From assembly GCF_040545335.1 (NCBI RefSeq), contig NZ_JBEPLU010000002.1:682001-746000 (forward strand): 64,000 bases of DNA, read 5' to 3'. Shown one piece after another: positions 42,396-50,941 of the stretch. Within the stretch, counting starts at the first letter, position 1; each line of letters begins with the position of its first letter. Under the pieces are notes generated by a model. That model did no database searches. It was not told the origin of the DNA and was given only the letters and a program-made list of their open reading frames with translations. The DNA comes from Phenylobacterium koreense (GTDB lineage Bacteria; Pseudomonadota; Alphaproteobacteria; Caulobacterales; Caulobacteraceae). A program made the position numbers and the translations under genes.

Positions 42396-43040
42396 TCAGT
42401 AGCGATAGGCGGCCTGCTGATAGCCCGCCGGCTGGACATAGGCGCCGTGGACATAGCCGACGCCGACCCCGCCCTGGCCGACCAGGATCCATTCGGTGCC
42501 GCGGACCCGGGCCAGGGCCTGGAAAGGCTCGCCGGGGCGCAGCGAACCGACCCTCGCCGAACCGGTGCTGGGCGCGGCCCGCAGGTTCAGGCTGGAAGTC
42601 GCCACGAAGGTCCCGCCGTCGCGCACCAGGTTGGCCGGGGACAGGTCGCCGTTCAGGCGGTAGCCGTTCTGAACATAGGTCGCCGGCCGGTAGCTCGGCT
42701 GGCCATAGGCGTATCCGGCGCGGCTCGCCTCGTCCCGCTGCATCTTGCAGCCGACCCAGGAGCCGGTGGCTGCGCCGGCCAGAGCGCCGATCGCCGTGCC
42801 CGTGCCACGGTCGTTCTTGGCCAGGTTGGAACCGGCCACCGCGCCCAGCAGGCCGCCGATGATCGCGCCGCCCGCCTGCTTGTTGCCTTGAGCGTCGCAG
42901 CTCACGACCGAGCCCAGGCCGCCGCCCGTCGGCGTCCGATACTGGGCGCTGGCGCTCCCGGCCGCGCCCGCGACCATGACGCCGGCCAGCGCAGCCACCG
43001 TCGCGCCGCGCATCATCTTCGAGGTCTTCAGAACGCGCAT
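42396..43040 (-). CDS. Exported glycine-zipper and bacterial SH3 domain protein
   Basis: 214 residues from the ATG at 43040 (GGAG six bases upstream). Signal peptide to about residue 32 ([10 protein letters not shown]), then a glycine-zipper 2TM-like stretch ([44 protein letters not shown]) and a C-terminal SH3-like domain ([56 protein letters not shown]). Probably an envelope protein that contacts peptidoglycan. Its own promoter and terminator set it apart from hisD. Confidence 0.88.
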   Translation of the reverse strand: MRVLKTSKMMRGATVAALAGVMVAGAAGSASAQYRTPTGGGLGSVVSCDAQGNKQAGGAIIGGLLGAVAGSNLAKNDRGTGTAIGALAGAATGSWVGCKMQRDEASRAGYAYGQPSYRPATYVQNGYRLNGDLSPANLVRDGGTFVATSSLNLRAAPSTGSARVGSLRPGEPFQALARVRGTEWILVGQGGVGVGYVHGAYVQPAGYQQAAYRY

Positions 43041-43143
43041 TGCAGTCTCCGTCATCCCTATTGCAAGGCCGCTCGGCCCCGATGACGGAGACACTAGGGA
43101 AGTCTTCCTGAACGGCCCTCGGCGCGCCGCTGACAGGAACTGT

Positions 43144-44427
43144 TCAGCTTTGGCCCAGGCGGATCGCCGCCGACCGCGAGTGGGCCGGCAGTCCCTCCGC
43201 ATCGGCCAGGGCGACCGTATGCGGCCCCAGCACGGCGAACGACTTCGGATCGCACTTCACGATCGAGGTCCGCTTGATGAAGTCATACAGCGACAGCCCC
43301 GACGAGAACCGCGCCGCGCGGCTGGTGGGCAGCACGTGGTTCGAGCCGGCGACATAGTCCCCGATGGCTTCCGGCGTGACCCGGCCCAGGAAGATCGCTC
43401 CAGCGTGGCGGACACGGTCGGCCAGGCGCTCGGGCTGATCCAGGGCGAACTCCACGTGCTCGGGCGCGATCAGGTCGACCAGGCGCGGGGCCTCGTCCAG
43501 CGGCGCGATCACCACCGCGCCATGGTCGCGCCAGGAGGCGGCGGCGTCCTGGCCGGTGCTCAGGGTGGCGAGTTGCTCCTGCACGGCGGCTTCGACCGCG
43601 GCGGCGAAAGCTTCGTCGTCGGTGATCAGGATCGACTGAGCGGCCGGGTCGTGCTCGGCCTGGGACAGCAGGTCGGCGGCGATCCAGTCCGGGCGGTTCG
43701 CGCCGTCGGCCACGACCACGATCTCCGAAGGTCCGGCCAGGGCGTCGATCCCCACTGTCCCGTAGACCCTCCGCTTGGCCGCGGTGACATAGGCGTTGCC
43801 CGGCCCGACGATCTTATCCACCGGTCGGATGGGGCCAGCGCCATAGGCCAGCGCGGCCACCGCCTGGGCGCCGCCGACGCGCCAGATCTCGGTGACCCCG
43901 GCCTCCTTGGCCGCCGCCAGCACCGCCGGCTGCAGCTTGCCGGGAGGCGTGACCATGGCGATCCGCTCGACCCCGGCCACCTTGGCCGGAACCGCGTTCA
44001 TCAGCACGGTGGACGGATAGGCCGCGCGGCCGCCGGGCACATAGATCCCGACCGCCTCCAGCGGCGTCCAGCGCCAGCCGAGCTCGACGCCGGCCTCGTC
44101 GGTGAAAGCGGCGTCCGCGGGACGTTGGCGGGCATGATAGGCGGCGATCCGCGCCGCGGCGAAAGCGATCGCCTCGCGAACCTGCGCCGGGCACTGGGCC
44201 GCGCCCGCCTCGATCTCCTCGGCCGAAACCCTCAGATTGCTCTCATTGAGCTCGACGCGGTCGAACTGGCGAGCGAACCGCAGCAGCGCGTCCAACCCCT
44301 CGGCGCGCACGGCCGCGAGCACGTCGCGAACGGCGGCGTCCACCTCCTCGGGCGTATCGCGCCGCTCGTCGACAAAGGCGGCGAAGGCGGCTTCGAAACC
44401 AGGATCGGAGAATGAGAAACGGCGCAT
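43144..44427 (-). CDS. hisD: Histidinol dehydrogenase
   Basis: 427 residues. Final two steps of histidine synthesis, L-histidinol to L-histidine with two NAD+. Signatures: ERIAMVTPPGKLQPAVLAAAKEAGVTEIWRVGGAQAVAALAYG, KIVGPGNAYVTAAKRRVYGTVGIDALAGPSEIVVVAD, DLLSQAEHDPAAQSILIT and HVLPTSRAARFSSGLSLYDFIKR. The His/Glu pair is in APEHVEF. It sits downstream of murA-DUF2948, as in other alphaproteobacteria. Confidence 0.97.
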   Translation of the reverse strand: MRRFSFSDPGFEAAFAAFVDERRDTPEEVDAAVRDVLAAVRAEGLDALLRFARQFDRVELNESNLRVSAEEIEAGAAQCPAQVREAIAFAAARIAAYHARQRPADAAFTDEAGVELGWRWTPLEAVGIYVPGGRAAYPSTVLMNAVPAKVAGVERIAMVTPPGKLQPAVLAAAKEAGVTEIWRVGGAQAVAALAYGAGPIRPVDKIVGPGNAYVTAAKRRVYGTVGIDALAGPSEIVVVADGANRPDWIAADLLSQAEHDPAAQSILITDDEAFAAAVEAAVQEQLATLSTGQDAAASWRDHGAVVIAPLDEAPRLVDLIAPEHVEFALDQPERLADRVRHAGAIFLGRVTPEAIGDYVAGSNHVLPTSRAARFSSGLSLYDFIKRTSIVKCDPKSFAVLGPHTVALADAEGLPAHSRSAAIRLGQS

Positions 44428-44467
44428 GCCGGCTCTTTAGCCGTCGCGCCCTCCGAGGGCTAGGCTT

Positions 44468-44893
44468 CTAGGCTTCGTGCTGCGGCCGGCGCGACGTCGA
44501 CCATGGCGCGCTGACGTCAGCCAGCACCACGTCCAAGCATTCGACCTCGGCGCGCAGGTCGCCTCCACCCGCGAAGGTGAAAGTGACCACGCCGCCCGGC
44601 GCCTCGCCGGGCTCGAAGCTGACGCTCAGCAGTTCGATGACCGCATCCTTCGCCCCACGCCGCAGCTTGCGGGCCTGCACTTTCAGCACCGATCCGAGTT
44701 GCAGGGCCGCTCGCACCCGTTCGCCGCGCTTGGCCTCCCAGCGATAGCGGTTGAGCGCCAAGGTCAGGCGCCGCGCGGTGGGCTCATAGGATATGTCGCC
44801 GATCTTGCCGACCGCGTCCTGCAGCGCCGCGGCGATCACGTTCAGGTCGTCTGCGTCCTCGGCCAACAGGCGCAGACGGGCGGGTTGCGTCAT
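44468..44893 (-). CDS. DUF2948-family protein
   Basis: 141 residues. Conserved alphaproteobacterial protein: RLLAEDADDLNVIAAALQDAVGKIGDISYEPTARRLTLALNRYRWE, FTFAGGGDLRAEVECLDVVLADVSAPW. Cytoplasmic; function unknown. Two bases after the murA stop and 40 bp before hisD, so in the same operon. Confidence 0.94.
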   Translation of the reverse strand: MTQPARLRLLAEDADDLNVIAAALQDAVGKIGDISYEPTARRLTLALNRYRWEAKRGERVRAALQLGSVLKVQARKLRRGAKDAVIELLSVSFEPGEAPGGVVTFTFAGGGDLRAEVECLDVVLADVSAPWSTSRRPQHEA

Positions 44894-44895
44894 CT

Positions 44896-46185
44896 CTAGT
44901 CCTCGGACTCGCCGTCGCCCACGATGCGCCGGACATCGGCCCCGCAGGCGCTGAGCTTTTCTTCCAGGCGTTCGAAGCCTCGGTCCAGATGATAAACGCG
45001 GCTCACGGTTGTTTCTCCCTTGGCCGCCAGCGCCGCGATCACCAGGCTGACCGAAGCGCGCAGGTCGGTGGCCATCACCGGGGCCGCGTCCAGGCTCGCG
45101 ACGCCCCGCACCCTCGCCTCGCCGCCGGAGACCGAAATGTCCGCTCCCAGCCGAGCCAGTTCCGGCGCATGCATGAAGCGGTTCTCGAAGATGGTCTCCT
45201 TGATGACGCTCTCACCCTGCGCCAGGGTCATCAGGGCCATGAACTGCGCCTGAAGGTCGGTGGCGAAGCCCGGATAGGGATCGGTCTCGATCTCGACCGC
45301 CTGCAACCGCGCGCCGTTACGCTTGATCGTCATGCCGTCGTCGTGGCGGGTCACCTCGACCCCGGCCTCGACCATCTTGTCCAGAAGCGCGTCGATGAAG
45401 TCGCTACGGGTGCGGGTCAGGCGGACCTCGCCCCCGGCCATGGCCGCAGCCAGCGCGAAGCTGCCCGTCTCGATCCGATCGGGAATCACCGTGTGCGTGA
45501 CCCCATGCAGCCGGTCGACGCCCTGAATGTAGATGGTCGGCGAGCATGCGCCTTCGACCCTCGCGCCCATCTTGTTCAGGCAATCGGCCAGGTCGCCCAG
45601 TTCCGGCTCGCAGGCCGCGTTACAGATGACCGTCTCGCCCTTCGCTAGCACCGCCGAGAGCATGGCGTGCTCGGTGGCTCCGACCGAGGCGAACGGAAAT
45701 TCGATCCGCCCGCCGGTGAGCCCGCGCGGCGCCTGGGCGTAGACATAACCCTCATGCAGATCGATCGAGGCCCCCAGGGCGCGCAGCGCTTCCAGGTGCA
45801 AGTCGACCGGCCGGGCCCCGATCGTGCAGCCGCCCGGCAACGAGACCTTGGCGTGGCCGGTGCGGGCGATCAACGGCCCGAGCACGTTGAACGAGGCCCG
45901 CATCTGCCGGACCAGGTCATAGGGGGCCAGGGCGCTGATGATCTCGCGGGTATGCAGGACGGTCTCGGCACCCTCCTCCCCATCACGCTCGACCACCTCG
46001 GTGCCAAGCCGCTGCAGCAGCCGCGCCAGCAACCGCGTATCGGCCAGGCGGGGCATGTTGGTGAGCCGCAGGGGCTCGTCGGTAAGCAGGCTGGCCGCCA
46101 TGAGCTTGATGGCGGAGTTCTTGGCGCCGCTGATGGGGATCTCGCCATGCAGCCGTGCGCCGCCGGTGATGGCGATGCGATCCAA
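44896..46185 (-). CDS. murA: UDP-N-acetylglucosamine 1-carboxyvinyltransferase
   Basis: 429 residues. First committed step of peptidoglycan synthesis: PEP + UDP-GlcNAc. Signatures: [42 protein letters not shown], the fosfomycin-target Cys in [17 protein letters not shown] and the C-terminal [21 protein letters not shown]. Start of the murA-DUF2948-hisD operon. Confidence 0.98.
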   Translation of the reverse strand: MDRIAITGGARLHGEIPISGAKNSAIKLMAASLLTDEPLRLTNMPRLADTRLLARLLQRLGTEVVERDGEEGAETVLHTREIISALAPYDLVRQMRASFNVLGPLIARTGHAKVSLPGGCTIGARPVDLHLEALRALGASIDLHEGYVYAQAPRGLTGGRIEFPFASVGATEHAMLSAVLAKGETVICNAACEPELGDLADCLNKMGARVEGACSPTIYIQGVDRLHGVTHTVIPDRIETGSFALAAAMAGGEVRLTRTRSDFIDALLDKMVEAGVEVTRHDDGMTIKRNGARLQAVEIETDPYPGFATDLQAQFMALMTLAQGESVIKETIFENRFMHAPELARLGADISVSGGEARVRGVASLDAAPVMATDLRASVSLVIAALAAKGETTVSRVYHLDRGFERLEEKLSACGADVRRIVGDGESED

Positions 46186-46269
46186 TCTCGTCCCTCTTGA
46201 GGTGGGCGCTCGCCCGGCCTTCGGGCCGCTATCTAGCGTGTGGCCGCGGCATGAGGAAGCAAGCGCCCA

Positions 46270-46404
46270 TCACGACCGCTTGTCCGAATCGTCCTTCTGC
46301 GGAGCGGGCCGCGCCCCCGCCTTTCGCCGCCTGAGATTCGCCCGAAGGGCGGCTGCAAGCTTGGCCTCCTTGTCGTCGGCCGGCGGTTTGTCGCGTTTTT
46401 CCAT
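46270..46404 (-). CDS. Small basic protein (44 aa) upstream of murA
   Basis: 44 residues: a charged helix of the form KPPADDKEAKLAAALRANLRRRKAGAR followed by a short polar tail. Similar 40-70-residue 'EAKLAAALRANLRRRKxQAR' proteins are common in alphaproteobacteria; function unknown, perhaps RNA-binding. No good ribosome binding site is visible, which lowers confidence. It stands about 85 bp before murA. Confidence 0.65.
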   Translation of the reverse strand: MEKRDKPPADDKEAKLAAALRANLRRRKAGARPAPQKDDSDKRS

Positions 46405-46505
46405 GGAAATCGGGGGTGCGGCGGGACGAGCGTCGGGTCAAGTGCGGTTTGCGAAAATTAGCGCTTCACTCCGGCCACGGGTTTGGCTATAGCCCGCGCC
46501 TCGTC

Positions 46506-46580
<75 letters not shown>

Positions 46581-46582
46581 CC

Positions 46583-46612
46583 AACCCCCAGTCCAGCAAA
46601 GGACTGGGGGTT
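46583..46612 (+). terminator. Hairpin terminator of tRNA-Thr
   Basis: AACCCCCAGTCC pairs perfectly with GGACTGGGGGTT over 12 bp with a six-base loop, three bases after the tRNA end. The T-run is short. Confidence 0.8.
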
Positions 46613-46678
46613 GACCACATCCTCACAGTCCAAATTTCCAGACGCGTGAACGCGAACAGGCGAACGCCTTGGCGTGAT

Positions 46679-47056
46679 TCAGCCCCGCGCCATTCCGGCG
46701 AATCCCAGCGGCGCGCGATCGCGTCGCCGGAAGAGCGAGGCGAACGAGGGCCTTGTCCGCCGCCGTCGCCCGAGGATCTTGCCCAGGCCCCGCGCATTGG
46801 TCTCATCGACGGCGACGATCACCTCGCGATGATCGCCCGCGGGCGTCTCGGCGACGACGCCGACAATCTCCGGATATGAGCCGCAGGGGCGCCTGGCGAC
46901 CAGCAGAGCTCCGGCTGCGGCCAGGCGAATCAATCCACCGGCCGACAGGCGCCTGCCGCCAGGCGACGTCGCCAGCAGCGCCGAGATCTCCGCCAGGGCC
47001 TGATCATCGAGTTCGGCCGCCGACAGGTGCGTGAAGTCCAGTTCGAGCTTTCCCAT
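46679..47056 (-). CDS. Uncharacterised protein
   Basis: 125 residues from the ATG at 47056 (MGKLELDFTHLSAAELDDQALAEISALLA...). A compact N-terminal half and a basic C-terminal tail with LGKILGRRRRTRPSFASLFRRRDR. No domain is recognised. It borders the low-oxygen gene block and is divergent from the DUF2249 gene, but no FNR-type box lies close before it. A GTG four codons upstream is a possible start. Confidence 0.68.
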   Translation of the reverse strand: MGKLELDFTHLSAAELDDQALAEISALLATSPGGRRLSAGGLIRLAAAGALLVARRPCGSYPEIVGVVAETPAGDHREVIVAVDETNARGLGKILGRRRRTRPSFASLFRRRDRAPLGFAGMARG

Positions 47057-47196
47057 GAATGCCCCCACTCAACGTCACGGGGAATTGCGCAGCGATTCTT
47101 CGCGCACCGAAAGAGGCGAGCTTCACCATGGCCGGGCTCTACATTGCATCGCCCGCCTGGAGCCCCGCTCCGCACGAACCTCCGTCAAACGACGGC

Positions 47197-47210
47197 TTGC
47201 CGCAGATCAA
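47197..47210. promoter_or_regulatory. FNR/DNR-type box upstream of the DUF2249 gene
   Basis: TTGCC-GCAG-ATCAA fits TTGNY-N4-RNCAA. Its centre is 56.5 bp before the DUF2249 ATG, placing a class II start near 47245. Confidence 0.7.
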
Positions 47211-47259
47211 TCGGTTCGCGGCGAGGCTGCAGCAACAATCGCTCAAAGGAGTGATTGAC

Positions 47260-47523
47260 ATGTCCACAGACGACCAGGCGACACCCAGTAACATCGCCAT
47301 TTACCCGTTCGACGCCCGCGGCGTCGCCAAGCGTTTTCGCCATGCCGCCATATTCGGCGCACTGGACGCCCTGGCGCCGGGCGAGGCGATGCGCTTCGTG
47401 AACGATCACGACCCCCTGCCCCTGCTGCGCCAGATGGCCGAGCGTTTCGGCGACACCGTCTCCATCACCTATCGGGAGCGCCAGCCGGCGGGCGTCGTCA
47501 TCGACTTCACCCGACTCGCATGA
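47260..47523 (+). CDS. DUF2249-family protein
   Basis: 87 residues from the ATG at 47260; AAAGGAG stands eight bases upstream. DUF2249 signature: DARGVAKRFRHAAIFGALDALAPGEAMRFVNDHDPLPLLRQMAERFGDTVSITYRERQPAGVVIDFTRL. DUF2249 proteins (SirA/TusA-like fold) are often near denitrification and hemerythrin genes. An FNR-type box just upstream supports low-oxygen expression. The histidine kinase follows after 14 bp. Confidence 0.9.
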   Translation: MSTDDQATPSNIAIYPFDARGVAKRFRHAAIFGALDALAPGEAMRFVNDHDPLPLLRQMAERFGDTVSITYRERQPAGVVIDFTRLA

Positions 47524-47537
47524 GCTGAGCCACGCCC

Positions 47538-48884
47538 GTGTCGGAGCTTCTCGCCCCGTCGGCCGACTTGGAGCCGGCCCCGGCCCAGCTTGCGGTCCAG
47601 GCCTTGGGCGCGCTCGGCGGCGCGCTCACAGGCCTCATTCTTGCGCTCGATCGCCTCGACCGCACGCGAGGGCTGCTCTACGGGGTCCTCGACACCTTGC
47701 CGCAGGGCGTGGCGATCTACGATCCGGATCATCGGTTGATCGCGGCCAACGCCAGCTACACGCAGGCCTTCGACGCCATCGGCGCGCCGCTCTCGCAGGG
47801 CATGTCCTACGAGGCCATCCTCGGCCGGCTCGCGGCCAGCGGCATGTTCCCGTCGGCGGGCGATCGCGAGAAAGAGTGGGTGGCCGAACAGCTCAACCTC
47901 CAGCCTGGCGATTCCAGCCAGCGGGAGCAGGTGCTCAGCGACGGGCGCATCATGCGGGTGGCCAACCAGCGACTGTCCGACGGCGTGCTGGTCACGGCGG
48001 TGTCCGACATCACCGCCCACCGCCGCCAGGCCGAGGAACTCGCCGCCGCAAGGGCCGCCGCAGACGTGGCCAGCCGCGCCAAGGACGAATTCCTGGCGAT
48101 CATGAGCCATGAGTTCCGGACACCGCTCAACGGCATCCTCGTGGCTTCCGAGTTGCTACGGAGCCATCCCCTGCCGGAAGGCCAGGCCGACCTGGTCGGC
48201 GTCATCCACTCTTCCGGGGAAGGGCTCAACCGTCTGGTCGGCGATCTGCTCGACGTGGTGAGCCTGGACGCTGAACGGCTGGACGTGGCCCCGGCGCCTT
48301 TCGATCTCCGCTCCGGCGTCACGGCGATCTTCGACCTCTTCGCCCCCCAGGCCCGTGACAAGCGCCTGGCCGCGACCCTGCGCTTTGGCCGCGAATGCGA
48401 CGGCGCGGTCTTCGGCGACGAGAGGCGGCTGAAGCAGATTCTCGCCGCCCTCCTGTCCAACGCCGTGAAGTTCACCGATCGCGGAGAGATCTCGATCTCG
48501 ATTACGCGCCGAGAGCAGCAGGTCTCGTTCGCGGTGATCGACACCGGCGTCGGCTTTGATGAAGCCGACGCCCGGCGCATCTTCGAACGGTTCGAACAGG
48601 GCGATCCGTCCGCCACGCGTCGCCACGGCGGCGCTGGCCTTGGACTGATGATCGCCCGCGCCCTCGCCACGCGGATGGGGGGCTCCATCGAGGCGGCCAG
48701 CGCTCCCGGCGCAGGCTCGGTCTTCACCCTGGTCCTGCCGCTGCCGCGCCACGATCCGCTTAGCAGCCATCAAGAGCGGCCAAGTGCCGATCTGGAGGCC
48801 ATGCGGGCCGAGGACCGACCAACCGGCCATGAACTCGGAGGTTGGCGCATCCGCCGACCTATCGGGCCTGCATCGCTTGCTTGA
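47538..48884 (+). CDS. PAS-domain sensor histidine kinase
   Basis: 448 residues from a GTG (weak ribosome binding site). A PAS domain (about 45-160: VLDTLPQGVAIYDPDHRLIAANASYTQAF ... AVSDITAHRR) is followed by HisKA with phospho-acceptor His191 in MSHEFRTPLNG and an HATPase (LLSNAVKFTDRG, IDTGVGFDEAD, GGAGLGLMIA). No transmembrane segment and no receiver. Located between DUF2249 and the Crp/Fnr gene, it may sense redox or oxygen state; no partner regulator is adjacent. Confidence 0.93.
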   Translation: MSELLAPSADLEPAPAQLAVQALGALGGALTGLILALDRLDRTRGLLYGVLDTLPQGVAIYDPDHRLIAANASYTQAFDAIGAPLSQGMSYEAILGRLAASGMFPSAGDREKEWVAEQLNLQPGDSSQREQVLSDGRIMRVANQRLSDGVLVTAVSDITAHRRQAEELAAARAAADVASRAKDEFLAIMSHEFRTPLNGILVASELLRSHPLPEGQADLVGVIHSSGEGLNRLVGDLLDVVSLDAERLDVAPAPFDLRSGVTAIFDLFAPQARDKRLAATLRFGRECDGAVFGDERRLKQILAALLSNAVKFTDRGEISISITRREQQVSFAVIDTGVGFDEADARRIFERFEQGDPSATRRHGGAGLGLMIARALATRMGGSIEAASAPGAGSVFTLVLPLPRHDPLSSHQERPSADLEAMRAEDRPTGHELGGWRIRRPIGPASLA

Positions 48885-48894
48885 TCCAGATCAA
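48881..48894. promoter_or_regulatory. Near-perfect FNR box upstream of the Crp/Fnr gene
   Basis: TTGAT-CCAG-ATCAA is the consensus FNR site. It overlaps the kinase stop codon and its centre is about 148 bp before the regulator ATG, implying a leader of about 100 nt or an additional start. Confidence 0.8.
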
Positions 48895-49034
48895 GGCGGC
48901 GAGCGACGCATTGCGCCAAGCTGCTTCTTGGCGGCTCGACGGGCAAGGTTCGGCGCGCCTCCACGCCGCATTTCAAAAGCTAGCGTGCATGCAGCGGCCG
49001 CCACGAGGCGGATTTAGACGAGGGCCAGACTGCG

Positions 49035-49826
49035 ATGTCGATCCGCAACAGCGACTTGGAGCGCGTGCGACGACTGCCGCTCTTTGCTCCCGTTGACGAA
49101 GAAACCTTCCGCCGGCTCACCGCCACCGCCTTCCTGCAGAAGTTCCCGGCAGGCGCCGATCTCCTGACCGAGGGCGACCCGGTGGACTTCCTCTACATCC
49201 TTCTGGATGGCTCCATCGAGCTTTCCGGGACCTGGAACGACAAGGAGACCACCCTGGCCGTGCTGGGACCGGTCTCCACCTTCATCCTGGCGGCGGTGAT
49301 CCTGGACGCGCCGGCCACGATGAACGCCAGGACGATCGGCTGGTCGGATATCCTGATGATCCCCGGCGCCGCCCTGCGCGCCGCCATCGAAGAGGACGTG
49401 CGCTTCTCCAGCGCCGTCGCCCTGGAGCTGTCGGGCTGCTACCAGGGGCTCGTACGCGCCATCAAGAACCAGAAGCTTCGCGGCGGTCTCGAGCGGCTGG
49501 CGAACTACCTTCTGGCGCAACAGAGCCGTCAGGGCGGCGGCCCCACCCTGACCCTCCCCTACGAAAAGCGCTTCGTCGCCTCCCTGCTCGGCATGAGCCC
49601 GGAGAACCTTTCGCGCGCCTTCTCCAGCCTTCAGGATTACGGCGTCATCGTTGACGGCCCGCAGGTGACCATCACCCGGCCGGCGGTGCTCGAGCGCCTG
49701 GCCAAGCCCGACCCGCTCATCGACAAGCACCTGCCCACTGACGCCATCCTGATCAGCAAGGCCGATCGGGAGCGCAATCTGCAACTTGGCGCGCACCGGG
49801 CCGCGCCGCTTTCCGGCACGGTATGA
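49035..49826 (+). CDS. Crp/Fnr-family regulator, DNR/NNR-like
   Basis: 263 residues. N-terminal cNMP-like beta-roll (about 15-125) with no [4Fe-4S] Cys cluster: only one Cys is present, so it is not an oxygen-sensing FNR. The HTH is KRFVASLLGMSPENLSRAFSSLQDYGVIV, whose E-x-x-S-R contact residues (Glu, Ser, Arg) match the FNR/DNR group that reads TTGAT/ATCAA. DNR/NnrR proteins of this type sense NO through heme. The encoded protein is the natural candidate to read the boxes found in this block. It overlaps the next gene by ATGA. Confidence 0.9.
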   Translation: MSIRNSDLERVRRLPLFAPVDEETFRRLTATAFLQKFPAGADLLTEGDPVDFLYILLDGSIELSGTWNDKETTLAVLGPVSTFILAAVILDAPATMNARTIGWSDILMIPGAALRAAIEEDVRFSSAVALELSGCYQGLVRAIKNQKLRGGLERLANYLLAQQSRQGGGPTLTLPYEKRFVASLLGMSPENLSRAFSSLQDYGVIVDGPQVTITRPAVLERLAKPDPLIDKHLPTDAILISKADRERNLQLGAHRAAPLSGTV

Positions 49827-50338
49827 TCTTCACCTCGACCAAGACCTACGGCGCCGAGCGCGGCCTGAGCTGCGCCTATCGGCAGTGGGCGGCCGAGAGT
49901 CAGTGCGCCTTGCTGCATGGCTATTCCCTCGGCTTCCGCTTCGAGTTCGCCGCCGAGCAGCTCGACCGGCGCGGCTGGGTGGTGGACTTCGGCCGCGGGG
50001 GATTCGGCGCCATCCGCGACTGGCTGCACGAGATGTTCGACCACACCCTGCTGGTGGCGGAGGATGACCCCGACCGCGAGATCTTCAAGACGCTGGCCGA
50101 TCACGGTCTGGCCGAGTTGCGTTTCGTTTCGACGACCAGTTGCGAGGGGCTCGCCGCCTTGGCCCTGACGAAGGCCCGGGAGATCATCGAGGCGCGGACC
50201 AAGGGCCGCTGCTGGGTCGTGTCGGTCACCTGCATGGAGCACGGCGCCAACAGCGCCACCTGCCACGATCCGCAAAGCCTGCATCGACAGATGGCCAGCG
50301 AAGCCCTGCGCAAGGCCCTCAGCGAAGAGAACGCCTGA
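49823..50338 (+). CDS. QueD/6-pyruvoyl-tetrahydropterin-synthase-like protein, atypical metal site
   Basis: 171 residues, translationally coupled to the regulator. T-fold motifs retained: Cys28-x3-His32 in CALLHGY (the catalytic Cys and one zinc ligand of QueD), Asp73-His74 in FDHTLL and Glu139-His140 in CMEHGANSATC. The second His of the HGH motif is Tyr34 and the first His ligand is not evident. A related 'FTSTKTYG..GLSCAYRQW' subgroup occurs in other bacteria. Function is unknown; a pterin or quinone-linked role could be considered because of its position between the regulator and ubiT. Confidence 0.82.
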   Translation: MIFTSTKTYGAERGLSCAYRQWAAESQCALLHGYSLGFRFEFAAEQLDRRGWVVDFGRGGFGAIRDWLHEMFDHTLLVAEDDPDREIFKTLADHGLAELRFVSTTSCEGLAALALTKAREIIEARTKGRCWVVSVTCMEHGANSATCHDPQSLHRQMASEALRKALSEENA

Positions 50339-50345
50339 CGCAGCC

Positions 50346-50359
50346 TTGCCGATCGTCAA
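50346..50359. promoter_or_regulatory. DNR-type box upstream of ubiT
   Basis: TTGCC-GATC-GTCAA, extended to CCTTG...CAAGG (50344-50361). Its centre is 64.5 bp before the chosen ubiT ATG. Confidence 0.7.
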
Positions 50360-50416
50360 GGCGTGACTTGACCCATGCCGTTCGGGGCGCCCCGCCGGAA
50401 GCCTAGCTATGACGAC

Positions 50417-50941
50417 ATGATCCGCGCCACGCGACATGCGTCCCCGCCTTCCGCCGACTGGCTCGCCGAGCCGATGATGGTCATGCGCGCGCCGGTCGAA
50501 CAGGTATTGAAACGCGCCCTGCGGCGCCTTGCCCGTCGCCGGCCCAACCCGTTCGAGCGCCTTGCCGAGCACGACCAGTCGACCTTTCTGATCGTACCGG
50601 CGAACTGGCCCGTCGCCTTCGCCCTGACCGCGCGCGCCGATGGCGACGTCAGGGTCGTGCGCACCCGTTCCCCGGGCAAGTTCACCGCTCGTATCGAGGG
50701 CCGTATCGAGGATCTGCTGGATCTGTTCGATGGCACCCTCGACGCCGATTCCGCCTTCTTCAGCCGCACGATCCAGGTCGAGGGCGACACCGGGGCGGTC
50801 CTGGCCCTGCACAACGCGCTTGAGGCCGCCGAGCTTTCCGTCGCCGATCTGGTCGGCGCTCCGGTCGGCGGCGCGCTGATCAACCACGCCTCCCGAACCG
50901 CCAGGCGCGTGGCCCGGCGCATGCGTAGCGAGGCCGCCTGA
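50417..50941 (+). CDS. ubiT: SCP2-domain ubiquinone biosynthesis accessory factor UbiT
   Basis: 174 residues from the ATG at 50417, the exact length of E. coli UbiT; the ATG at 50375 would sit between the box and the predicted transcript start and is rejected. SCP2-type lipid-binding fold: PVEQVLKRALRRLARRRPNPFERLAEHDQSTFLIVPANWPVAFALTARADG, FTARIEGRIEDLLDLFDGTLDADSAFFSRTIQVEGDTGAVLALHNALEAAEL. UbiT with UbiU and UbiV makes ubiquinone without O2. The stop overlaps the ubiU ATG (TGATG). Confidence 0.94.
   Translation: MIRATRHASPPSADWLAEPMMVMRAPVEQVLKRALRRLARRRPNPFERLAEHDQSTFLIVPANWPVAFALTARADGDVRVVRTRSPGKFTARIEGRIEDLLDLFDGTLDADSAFFSRTIQVEGDTGAVLALHNALEAAELSVADLVGAPVGGALINHASRTARRVARRMRSEAA

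Noticed and set aside
46229..46441. 70-codon reverse frame before murA
   Set aside because: Overlaps the 44-residue protein in a different frame; the shorter protein has the familiar alphaproteobacterial pattern.
50375..50416. Earlier ubiT start at 50375
   Set aside because: It is only 16 bp from the DNR-type box and upstream of the expected transcript start; the ATG at 50417 gives the standard 174-residue UbiT.
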